Program-made: the position numbers and the translations under genes | The notes under the pieces: model-generated | Seen by the model: only the letters and a program-made list of their open reading frames with translations | The model's database searches: none | What the model was told of the DNA's origin: nothing | From: Lachnospiraceae bacterium | Lineage (GTDB): Bacteria; Bacillota; Clostridia; Lachnospirales; Lachnospiraceae | Assembly (NCBI GenBank): GCA_902363555.1 | Contig: CABJAM010000007.1 | Coordinates: 372,001 to 436,000 of the forward strand | Reading direction: 5' to 3' | DNA length: 64,000 nt | In this document: positions 1 to 6,935 of the stretch, piece by piece | Position numbering within the stretch: position 1 is the first letter of the stretch | How the letters are laid out: every line of letters begins with the position of its first letter

Positions 1-510
1 GGCACTATCCTTCTCACATAAAAAATCCGGACAGTTCCGATCCATATTTACCTTCCCCACAAAGGCCTTCACCTGCGTCTGTTCAAGTAGATCCATTAAA
101 AGCTTTGTGGCCGGCACATGGAGTGTGGCAAACACGGCTGCCCTTGTGGTAGCGCTGTGTTTCAGGTCATTGGCAAAGATCTCATAGGCTCTGGCCGCAT
201 AATCCAGATCCGCGTACTTGGATTCCTCCGGGAATGTGTGGGTATTTAACCACTCCATCAGCTCCATATCCATCCCCAGACTGCGAAATGCATATTGGGG
301 CGCATGAAGATGCAGATCCGAAAGCCCCGGTATAATCAGCCGGTCGCCATAATCCGTCAACGGCAGTGCGGCGTACTGCTCCGGCAATGTTTCAAAGACT
401 CCGGCCACCCGCTGATCCTCACATACCAGATAACCATTTTCCACGATCTCGATTTTTTCAGGCACCGGACTGTAACAAATGTGCCCCCTGACAACAAAAC
501 TCTTTTCCAT
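1..510 (-). CDS. guaD: Guanine deaminase (C-terminus outside window)
   Basis: Amidohydrolase-superfamily enzyme that converts guanine to xanthine and ammonia in cytosolic purine catabolism. Only the first 170 codons are present; the gene runs off the left edge. The ATG at 510 follows an AAAGGAG site by 11 bases. The motif SDLHLHAPQY (H67 and H69) is the N-terminal metal-binding HxH of guanine deaminases, followed by the family-typical helix ending LMEWLNTHTFPEE. The gene sits behind a strong promoter and a guanine-type purine aptamer, which independently supports the purine role. The assignment is firm for the family. Chlorohydrolase-type relatives are the main alternative. Confidence 0.85.
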   Translation of the reverse strand, partial: MEKSFVVRGHICYSPVPEKIEIVENGYLVCEDQRVAGVFETLPEQYAALPLTDYGDRLIIPGLSDLHLHAPQYAFRSLGMDMELMEWLNTHTFPEESKYADLDYAARAYEIFANDLKHSATTRAAVFATLHVPATKLLMDLLEQTQVKAFVGKVNMDRNCPDFLCEKDSA

Positions 511-631
511 AATTACTGCGTCTCCTTTCTCATGGTAATGCTCAGCCATCGGAATCTATGACAGTCATTTTTGTTATGAGAACAAAAAAACCGCCATAAT
601 TGTCCTGATTTTTTGAGCATACTGCAAAAAA

Positions 632-697
632 CCACTTATAGACAACTATTACGGTAGTTGGTAGAAACGTTCAACCAATTATGAACATATATAAGCA
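632..697 (-). promoter_or_regulatory. Purine riboswitch aptamer, guanine type
   Basis: Read on the minus strand: P1 (GCTTAT pairing with ATAAGT), P2 (GTTCA/TGAAC) with loop TAATTGG, the invariant J2/3 CGTTTCTACC, P3 (AACTA/TAGTT) with loop CCGTAA, then GTCTATAAG. The specificity base before TAT is C, which pairs with guanine (U would mean adenine). It lies in the leader of the guanine deaminase gene. Bases 676-683 inside P2/L2 are an exact 8-base complement to 595-602, which precedes GCGG and seven T. An alternative terminator that competes with the aptamer is therefore possible. Confidence 0.9.
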
Positions 698-745
698 TTT
701 ACTTGTATCACGGAAGCCACGCGCAGGCATGTTTCCTATAGTTTC

Positions 746-774
746 AGTATAGCCGCAGGACTTTTCTTTGTCAA
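746..774 (-). promoter_or_regulatory. Promoter of guanine deaminase leader
   Basis: Minus strand TTGACA (769-774), 17-base spacer, TATACT (746-751). Transcription would start near 739 and give a leader of about 230 nt that contains the purine aptamer. Confidence 0.8.
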
Positions 775-849
775 TAGACCATGTATTTTTTTTGTTATTT
801 TTACCATACTAAACTAAACAGACATGATTGTGACTGGAGGTAAATAATA

Positions 850-1557
850 ATGGAAGAAATACTACACATTCTGGCTGTCTCGGTCGGATCGATCATTGCA
901 CTTTTTATTCTCACCAAGCTTATGGGCTACCGGCAAATGTCCCAGCTAAGTATGTTTGATTACATCAACGGTATTACCATCGGCTCCATTGCCGCCGAAA
1001 TGGCCACCTCGCTGGAAAACGATTTTTTAAAGCCGCTGACGGCGATGATCGTCTATGCTCTGGCGGCCCTGCTGCTCTCCCGGCTCTCGGAGCTTTCCAT
1101 CGTCAGCCGGAGGATCGTGGTCGGCCGGCCGAAGGTGCTGTTTAACAATGGCAAGCTTTATTTCAGCAACATGAAGCGCGTCCGGCTGGATCTGGGCGAG
1201 TTTCTCACCCAATGCCGTGTGGCTGGTTATTTTGATATTTCCCAGCTCCAGACCATCGTCATGGAGCCCAATGGCCATTTAAGCTTTCTGCCCAAGGCGG
1301 ATAACCGGCCGCTGACGCCGACGGATCTGTCGATCAAGCCGGCGGATGAAACGCTGGCCGCTACGGTTATCATTGACGGCCATGTGATGAAGGAAAATCT
1401 TCGGACCACAGGCTATGACGAAAAATGGCTGATGAATAAGCTCAAAGGCGCCGGGGTTAGCAATGTGGACCACGTATTTTTAGGTACCTGCGATGCCTCG
1501 GGAAATTTAAATGTTTATGTAAAGGTCACGGAAAAACCTGTGGATTCGCTGATCTAA
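850..1557 (+). CDS. DUF421 (YetF/YcaP family) membrane protein
   Basis: About 235 residues: three hydrophobic N-terminal segments (residues about 6-85) containing the family block LTKLMGYRQMSQLSMFDYI and ITIGSIAAEMA, then a soluble C-terminal domain with NGKLYFSNMKRVRLDLGEFL. This is the YetF/YcaP architecture, found widely in Bacillota and linked in some species to spore or envelope functions; the biochemical role is unknown. The start follows TGGAGG by 8 bases. The gene stands alone and is divergent from the guanine deaminase gene. A 29-base palindrome begins 7 bases after its stop. Confidence 0.8.
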   Translation: MEEILHILAVSVGSIIALFILTKLMGYRQMSQLSMFDYINGITIGSIAAEMATSLENDFLKPLTAMIVYALAALLLSRLSELSIVSRRIVVGRPKVLFNNGKLYFSNMKRVRLDLGEFLTQCRVAGYFDISQLQTIVMEPNGHLSFLPKADNRPLTPTDLSIKPADETLAATVIIDGHVMKENLRTTGYDEKWLMNKLKGAGVSNVDHVFLGTCDASGNLNVYVKVTEKPVDSLI

Positions 1558-1865
1558 AAACTGGTAACAGTCCGGCCCCTATGAACTGTTACTTTGAACA
1601 GTTACAAAGATTTCATAAAAAGTTTATAGTAAGTTTATAGCTGTCTCAGAGTGAGTGATTGTTTTCCTTCGTAAAATATTGTAATATAGTTAGATGCGTA
1701 ACTATTTTGCCGGGAGCAGGCCAGACTATGCTCCATCCAGCCCAAAACGATATTGATGGCACTGACATTTTCGTTTCCGGCCCCGGATGGAGCGCTGGTA
1801 TTTTTCTGCCCTATGGCGGCTGACCGGCTTAATTGTTATAATTTTTACGGAAAAGGGGAACTGTT
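1558..1865. other. Intergenic region with palindromic repeat
   Basis: 308 bases without a convincing gene. It starts with the 29-base palindrome at 1564-1592 and an additional half copy (GAACAGTTAC) directly after it. Around 1664-1690 there is an A/T-rich stretch with TAATATAG that could be a promoter for the TauE-like gene, but I could not identify a good -35 partner. Confidence 0.5.
1564..1592. repeat. 29-bp dispersed palindrome, copy 1
   Basis: Arms GTAACAGT and ACTGTTAC are separated so that the whole unit is exactly 29 bases. Units of the same length and end sequences recur at 5135-5163, 28137-28165, 28968-28996 and 49054-49082, with a degenerate copy at 34564-34592. Confidence 0.7.
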
Positions 1866-2636
1866 ATGTTGCTGAAGATTTTAATCTGCTTTTTAGCCGG
1901 TATGGGCGCCGGCCTTGGTACAGGCTTTGCGGGGATGAGCGCCGCCGCAGTGATCAGTCCAATGTTGATCACATTTCTGGGCGTACCTGCGTATGAGGCC
2001 GTGGGGATCGCTCTGGCGTCGGATGTGCTGGCCAGTGCAGTTTCTGCCTATACTTATGGAAAGCATAAAAATCTGGATATTAAGAATGGTCTTGTGATGA
2101 TGGTGACTGTGCTGCTATTTACACTTGTGGGCAGCTATGTTTCCAAGCTTGTGCCCAATTCCACCATGGGCGGATTTTCCACGGTGATGACACTGCTTTT
2201 GGGAATCAAGTTTATCGTCCGCCCGGTGATGACCACAAAGGAATCCATGGGCGCTGTGGCACCGAAAAAACGTTTTATACAGTCGGTGGTCTGCGGGATC
2301 ATGGTGGGATTTATCTGTGGATTTATCGGCGCCGGCGGCGGCATGATGATGCTGCTCATACTCACCTCTGTCCTCGGCTATGAATTAAAGACCGCTGTGG
2401 GAACCAGTGTCTTTATTATGACCTTTACAGCCTTTACCGGGTCTGCATCCCACTTTGTGATCGGCGGTGCACCGGATATAACGCTGCTTATTCTATGTAT
2501 TGTATTTACGCTGCTCTGGGCGCGGGTGGCTGCACGCTTTGCCAACAAAGCGCCGGCCAAGACATTGAACCGGGCCACCGGTGTCATATTAGTCGTTTTG
2601 GGAGCTGCGATCCTTCTCGTAAATATCATAAAGTAA
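1866..2636 (+). CDS. TauE/SafE (TSUP) family membrane permease
   Basis: 256 residues with about eight predicted membrane segments in two homologous halves, each opening with a glycine-rich block: GAGLGTGFAGMSAAAV in the first and GFICGFIGAGGGMMMLLIL in the second. This is the TSUP/DUF81 family, whose characterised members export sulfite, sulfoacetate or related anions; the substrate here cannot be read from sequence. The start codon follows AAAAGGGG by 7 bases. An overlapping longer frame beginning at 1787 lacks family similarity and was not chosen. Convergent with the DUF1540 gene, with a shared terminator between them. Confidence 0.85.
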   Translation: MLLKILICFLAGMGAGLGTGFAGMSAAAVISPMLITFLGVPAYEAVGIALASDVLASAVSAYTYGKHKNLDIKNGLVMMVTVLLFTLVGSYVSKLVPNSTMGGFSTVMTLLLGIKFIVRPVMTTKESMGAVAPKKRFIQSVVCGIMVGFICGFIGAGGGMMMLLILTSVLGYELKTAVGTSVFIMTFTAFTGSASHFVIGGAPDITLLILCIVFTLLWARVAARFANKAPAKTLNRATGVILVVLGAAILLVNIIK

Positions 2637-2692
2637 CATGAAAGCCGATTGCTCCGCACTCCCGCAATCGCCCCCAAAACTATGTAAATCTA

Positions 2693-2722
2693 ATGGGCCT
2701 GCCGCTGGCAGGCCCATCTTGT
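2693..2722. terminator. Bidirectional intrinsic terminator
   Basis: ATGGGCCTGCC, a 3-base loop, then GGCAGGCCCAT followed by CTTGTTTTG. It sits between convergent genes (stops at 2636 and 2742). Confidence 0.85.
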
Positions 2723-2741
2723 TTTGCTTTATAAGGCAGAT

Positions 2742-3068
2742 TTAGCGTGCCTTAAAGGTGCCGCAGCATGTTTCCTCGCAGTCGCAGGCTGCTGATCCAC
2801 AAATACAGACTTCATCTGCGTGGCAGTGGCAGTCCTTATTGTAAACACATTGTTCAGCCTTACAGTCGATATCCACCACCGGATTTTTCTGGCTGTCCAC
2901 ACAGCCGCAGCCCTTATTTACAGCCGCATCGGTTTTCTCTTTAAAATAATCGCAGCACGTTTCACCTTCCACCTGTGCTCTTGCACCGCCTACGCATATA
3001 TGAGATATACAGCAGTACGGCTCAGCATTGTGGATACAGTTTTTAGCATCGCATTTTAAGTTTGCCAT
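2742..3068 (-). CDS. Protein with two DUF1540 domains
   Basis: 108 residues, very Cys-rich. Two tandem DUF1540 units are visible: residues about 3-42 (CDAKNC...CCISHICVGGA...CCDYF) and about 66-106 (CKAEQC...CHADEVCICG...CCGTF). DUF1540 units are small Cys-rich, probably metal-binding modules common in Clostridia; no reaction is known. Strong AGGAGG site before the ATG. The copy of the ACAGGTCCG palindrome lies 70 bases upstream of the start. Confidence 0.85.
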   Translation of the reverse strand: MANLKCDAKNCIHNAEPYCCISHICVGGARAQVEGETCCDYFKEKTDAAVNKGCGCVDSQKNPVVDIDCKAEQCVYNKDCHCHADEVCICGSAACDCEETCCGTFKAR

Positions 3069-3137
3069 TTGTCATTCCTCCTGAAATTAAAATTGGTACT
3101 CTAATAGAATGACCAAATCGCAGCTTTTTATGTACAA

Positions 3138-3168
3138 ACAGGTCCGCGCATATACAGCACGGACCTGT
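3138..3168. repeat. GGTCYGC-type dispersed palindrome, copy a
   Basis: Perfect 9-base arms ACAGGTCCG and CGGACCTGT around a 13-base loop. Related copies occur at 17446-17503, 22321-22408 (two units) and 55765-55830. Confidence 0.7.
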
Positions 3169-3222
3169 CTGACAATAATATTGAGTAAACGACGTCTTCT
3201 CTCAACGGTTACGCGGTTAAGA

Positions 3223-4527
3223 TCAATTCGCACCTGCCAGTTTTTTCTTTTTCTGGAAAATAATAAATAATATAGCCGATACGCACATGATCACCGGATA
3301 ATAAAGGTACGGCATAATCTCAAACGGCGTCAGCCCCACAGCGGAGGCGGCCAGCAAAAGCTGCGCGCCGTAAGGGATAAGGCCCTGAGTGGCCGAGGCA
3401 AATATATCCAGCAGCGAGGCGACACGCTTGGGCTCCACCGAATACTGGTCGCCGATCTCCTTGGCAATAGGTCCGGCAATGACGATGGCCACGGTGTTAT
3501 TGGCGGTGGCCATATCCACAAGCACAGAAAGCAGGGCAATGCCCAACTGAGCCCCCTTCTGCCCGCGAATCCTTTTGTGGATGAACTGCAATATGAAGGT
3601 GATCCCGCCGTGATGGCGCACCAGCGCTACGATGGCCGCCACAATTATGGAAATCACGGTAATATCGTACATCCCTGTGACTCCGCTGCCGATGGCGGTG
3701 AATATTTCTCCCGCCGGCATGGCTCCTGTGGCCACACCGATGATCACGGATAATACCGTACCGCCCAGCAAAACAGTAAAAACATTAATACCGATCAGCG
3801 CGCCCACAAGTACAAAGACATAGGGGAGCACCTGCCAGAGATTGTAATCCAGCGTCTCGGTGATTTCATAGCTGCTGTTTTTTGTCACAACAGCAAAAAT
3901 GATCAATGAAGCAATGGCCGCAGGCAATACGATAATAAAGTTAGCTTTAAATTTATCCCGCATTTCGCAGCCCTGAGTGCGCACAGCGGCAATGGTCGTG
4001 TCACTGATCATGGACAGGTTATCGCCGAACATGGCGCCGCACACAACCGCACCGATGCATATGGCCATGGAAAATCCGGTCTTTTCGCTGATCCCCACCG
4101 CAATGGACGATAAGGCGGCGATGGTTCCCATGCTTGTGCCCATGGCCAGGGAAATGAAACAGCCGATGACCATAAGACCTACGACGGCCACGCTCCCGGG
4201 GATCAGGCTCAGCCCCAGGTTCACTGTGCTGTCCATACCGCCGGCCGCCTTTACAGCGCCGGAAAATGCACCGGCTGCCAGATAGATCAGGCACATGGTG
4301 ACGATGTTCTCATCCCCGATACCTTTGGATATGATCGCTATTTTTTCCGGAAACAGTGTTTTTGGAAACTGTACAAAGGCCACCACAAGGGCTATAAGAA
4401 AACCTACAATGGCCGGCATACTGTCGAAGCTTTTCGTAACAACGGCGGTTCCAAGAAAAAGAACAAGAAAGACGCCGATGGGCAGCAGCGCCGATAAACG
4501 GCCGCCCTTAGTGTTGTTATTTTTCAT
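3223..4527 (-). CDS. NhaC-family Na+/H+ antiporter-like transporter
   Basis: About 434 residues and a dozen hydrophobic segments. The block SLAMGTSMGTIAALSSIAVG and the following GAMFGDNLSMISDTT are hallmarks of the NhaC/ArsB-type Na+/H+ antiporter family. Family members exchange Na+ for H+ or dicarboxylates/amines; the substrate here is unproven. I chose ATG 4527, preceded by GGGAGAG at 6 bases. A GTG at 4551 that overlaps the PAP2 stop is also possible, because AAGGAG lies upstream of it. Transcribed after the PAP2 gene, probably in one unit. Confidence 0.8.
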   Translation of the reverse strand: MKNNNTKGGRLSALLPIGVFLVLFLGTAVVTKSFDSMPAIVGFLIALVVAFVQFPKTLFPEKIAIISKGIGDENIVTMCLIYLAAGAFSGAVKAAGGMDSTVNLGLSLIPGSVAVVGLMVIGCFISLAMGTSMGTIAALSSIAVGISEKTGFSMAICIGAVVCGAMFGDNLSMISDTTIAAVRTQGCEMRDKFKANFIIVLPAAIASLIIFAVVTKNSSYEITETLDYNLWQVLPYVFVLVGALIGINVFTVLLGGTVLSVIIGVATGAMPAGEIFTAIGSGVTGMYDITVISIIVAAIVALVRHHGGITFILQFIHKRIRGQKGAQLGIALLSVLVDMATANNTVAIVIAGPIAKEIGDQYSVEPKRVASLLDIFASATQGLIPYGAQLLLAASAVGLTPFEIMPYLYYPVIMCVSAILFIIFQKKKKLAGAN

Positions 4528-4547
4528 AATCTGCTCTCCCGGCAGGC

Positions 4548-5099
4548 TCACTGGACCTGCCTTCTCCTTTGCATAATTTTTTCAGCAGCGAAATAGACGA
4601 ACCAACTGCTCAGCAGTCCGGTACACAGCCCGGCCAATACATCTGTTGGATAATGCATCCCCAGATAAAGCCGTGAGATGGCGATGACCGCCGCCAAAAT
4701 AATGAGCGCAATGCCCCATCGTTTATCCATATACCGTATGTAGATGCCCGCAGCGGCAAATGCGCTGGCCGTGTGTCCGGATGGAAATGAAAAATCTCCC
4801 GGATGGGCCGCCAGCGGTATTATATCCTCAAACCGATGGTACGGCCGCATCCGCGCCACGATATTTTTCAGCCCCAGATTGGTAATAACAACACATACCA
4901 GCAAGGAGACGAGCGCCAAAAATCCGGCCTTGCGCGTCTTTTTAAAGCACAGGAGCACAAGCGAGAGCACGATCCAGAAAATGCCGACCTCGCCCAGACT
5001 GGTAAAGAAGCGCATGATCGGCGTCAGCCAGTCCGCCCTCAAATGCTCCTGTATGAACATTAATATTGTGTGATCGATCGAAGTAATAAATTCAAGCAT
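4548..5099 (-). CDS. PAP2-family membrane phosphatase
   Basis: 183 residues, about five membrane segments. All three PAP2 signature motifs are present: KNIVARMRP (K-x6-RP), FPSGH, and SRLYLGMHYPTD (SR-x5-H-x3-D with catalytic His). This is an integral-membrane lipid phosphatase. In Bacillota such proteins often act as undecaprenyl-diphosphate phosphatases (BcrC type), recycling the cell-wall carrier lipid; phosphatidylglycerophosphate phosphatase is the alternative. The ATG is preceded by AGGGGG. A 29-base palindrome lies 36 bases upstream. The stop touches the possible GTG start of the antiporter gene downstream. Confidence 0.85.
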   Translation of the reverse strand: MLEFITSIDHTILMFIQEHLRADWLTPIMRFFTSLGEVGIFWIVLSLVLLCFKKTRKAGFLALVSLLVCVVITNLGLKNIVARMRPYHRFEDIIPLAAHPGDFSFPSGHTASAFAAAGIYIRYMDKRWGIALIILAAVIAISRLYLGMHYPTDVLAGLCTGLLSSWFVYFAAEKIMQRRRQVQ

Positions 5100-5134
5100 T
5101 CTATCCCCCTGAAATCAAAATATTCGACAAAACA

Positions 5135-5163
5135 GTAACAGTCCAAAAGAGCCGAACTGTTAC
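5135..5163. repeat. 29-bp dispersed palindrome, copy 2
   Basis: GTAACAGT to ACTGTTAC, total 29 bases, in the leader of the PAP2 gene. Confidence 0.7.
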
Positions 5164-5309
5164 GCAAAACATGTCTTTGGATAGTTTAACATATTGCGCA
5201 TAATTTTACAAAGGGATTTCTTTGCCGTAACAAAGGATGTCTTTGCCGAAACAGACGACGGAGTGCCGGTATTCTCATTGGCTTGAACCATGCCCATGCC
5301 GTCAGTGCG

Positions 5310-6335
5310 TCATTCCTGCACGTTAATAATAACCTTCATCGTCGTTTCCCGGTTGGCGTCAATATATTTATACGCATCCAGATAATCCTTAAATGCAAAG
5401 TGCGCCGATACAAGAGGCGCCAGCCGCACTTTGTTTTGCGCGGTAAGGCGGATGGCATCGTCGTAATCCTCACTGCGGTACATCATCGTACTTTTAATAT
5501 CCAGCTCATGGTCATTGGCCACGGCCAGGTCTATGGTGGCCATCCCGGCAAAAACGGCGACGAGAATGATCACACTGCCTTTTCTGGCATACGTGATCGC
5601 CTGGCCCATGGTCGTATTATTGCCGGCGCAATCGTAAATAATGTCGGCCTTGTCCGGTCCAAAGGCATCAAAAATCGCCTGGCCCAGGTCCTCATGCTTT
5701 GTATTGATGCAATGCTCCACGCCACACTCGGCGGCCTTTTTAAGACGCAGATCACTGATATCCGTGATCATAACTCCGGCGGCGCCCATGCCCCTGGCAG
5801 TCTGCGCCACCAGATTTCCGATAGGCCCGGCGCCCAGCACGACAATGTTGCGGCCGCGCACATCTCCTGCCTGCTTAACCGCATGGACAGCCACCGCCAG
5901 CGGTTCGATCATGGCGCCCTCATCAAAGGTCATAATTTCCGGCAACGGGGTCACCTTGGAAGCATCCACGGCAAAATAGTGGGAGGCCATCCCGGTCGTT
6001 TGAAATCCCATAACCTTTAATTCCTCGCAGAGATTATATTTTCCGTGGCGGCATGGATAACATTTTCCGCAGACAACCTGCGGCTGTACGGTCACCTTAA
6101 GTCCGGGCGTCAACCCACGTACGGCACTTCCTGTCTTTACGATTTCTCCTGAAACCTCATGGCCCTGGGTCACCGGATACGTGGTGAACGGATGCTCTCC
6201 ATGATAAACGTGGATATCCGAACCGCATATACCGATCTTCATTATTTTAATAAGTACTTGATTTTCACCGATCTCCGGTATTTCCACCTCGCGAAATTCG
6301 ATCGCGCCCGGCGCTGTCATTACCTGTTGCAGCAT
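5310..6335 (-). CDS. Zinc-dependent medium-chain alcohol dehydrogenase (polyol type)
   Basis: 341 residues. The N-terminal GroES-like domain carries the catalytic-zinc motifs GICGSD and GHE and the structural-zinc set CGKCYPCRHGKYNLC. The Rossmann domain carries GAGPIG with TDIS at the end of beta-2, indicating NAD rather than NADP. The family covers sorbitol/L-iditol, threonine and other secondary alcohol dehydrogenases; the closest style is a sugar-alcohol dehydrogenase (EPLAVAVHAV motif), but the substrate is not defined. Good site AAGGAAGGAG before the ATG. It appears monocistronic and is divergent from the BlaI-type operon. Confidence 0.85.
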   Translation of the reverse strand: MLQQVMTAPGAIEFREVEIPEIGENQVLIKIMKIGICGSDIHVYHGEHPFTTYPVTQGHEVSGEIVKTGSAVRGLTPGLKVTVQPQVVCGKCYPCRHGKYNLCEELKVMGFQTTGMASHYFAVDASKVTPLPEIMTFDEGAMIEPLAVAVHAVKQAGDVRGRNIVVLGAGPIGNLVAQTARGMGAAGVMITDISDLRLKKAAECGVEHCINTKHEDLGQAIFDAFGPDKADIIYDCAGNNTTMGQAITYARKGSVIILVAVFAGMATIDLAVANDHELDIKSTMMYRSEDYDDAIRLTAQNKVRLAPLVSAHFAFKDYLDAYKYIDANRETTMKVIINVQE

Positions 6336-6472
6336 TGTTTATTCTCCTTCCTTCAAACCCTCAAAATTGCAGCTCTTAGCTGAGTATAAAAGCATTGATG
6401 TCCATTTTCAATTGTAAATATGACGGTTTCTGCCCATGCTTTTTAGTAAAACCTGACAAAAAAGCATTTACC

Positions 6473-6550
6473 ATTCTATTTCGATAGAATACCCATTGAC
6501 AAGTCTGTTCTATTGCAGTAGAATGCAAGTATATTCTATTGCAATAGAAC
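6473..6550 (+). promoter_or_regulatory. Promoter with three BlaI-type palindromic operators
   Basis: Three 18-base palindromes with half-sites ATTCTATT/AATAGAAT or close variants lie at 6473-6490, 6507-6524 and 6533-6550. The promoter TTGACA (6496-6501), 17-base spacer, TAGAAT (6519-6524) has its -10 inside the second palindrome, and the third covers the start region. This is the layout expected for autorepression by the repressor encoded immediately downstream, whose AAGGAGGTGT site follows the third palindrome directly. Confidence 0.9.
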
Positions 6551-6566
6551 AAGGAGGTGTCATTAA

Positions 6567-6935
6567 ATGTGTATTAAACTATTTGATTCTGAACGCCGGG
6601 TCATGGAATGTCTTTGGGATCATGGCGATCTCAGCGCCAGGGACATTGCCGCCCGGCTCAATACCCAGGTGGGCTGGAGTAAAACCACCACCTACACCGT
6701 CATAAAAAAATGCATCGAAAAAAACGCGCTGCAGCGCATCAATCCGGGTTTCATATGCCACGCGCTCATCACCCGAGATGAAATACTGGAGCAGGAAACC
6801 GATGAATTTATCGAGCGCAACTTCGATGGAGCCGCCGACAAGCTGGTGGCCTCGCTGCTTGGTCAAAAAAAGCTGTCCGCCGATGAAATCGGCCGGTTAA
6901 AACAGCTCATTGAACGATTGGAGGCGGACGCATGA
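6567..6935 (+). CDS. blaI: BlaI/MecI/CopY-family repressor
   Basis: 122 residues. Winged-helix N-terminus (residues about 8-72; VMECLWDHGDLSARDIA and VGWSKTTTYTVIKKC are the family's recognition region), followed by a helical dimerisation tail containing the site class cleaved in BlaI/MecI. In this family a membrane protease of the BlaR1 type inactivates the repressor on signal. ATG at 6567 with AAGGAGG 9 bases upstream. The stop overlaps the next start (ATGA), so it is translationally coupled to the M56 protease gene. Three palindromic operators just upstream point to autoregulation. No beta-lactamase is encoded nearby, so the regulated target is probably the operon itself and distant genes. 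Confidence 0.9.
   Translation: MCIKLFDSERRVMECLWDHGDLSARDIAARLNTQVGWSKTTTYTVIKKCIEKNALQRINPGFICHALITRDEILEQETDEFIERNFDGAADKLVASLLGQKKLSADEIGRLKQLIERLEADA

Noticed and set aside
295..561. Plus-strand open frame at the left edge
   Set aside because: It runs antisense through guaD, with no ribosome site or family similarity.
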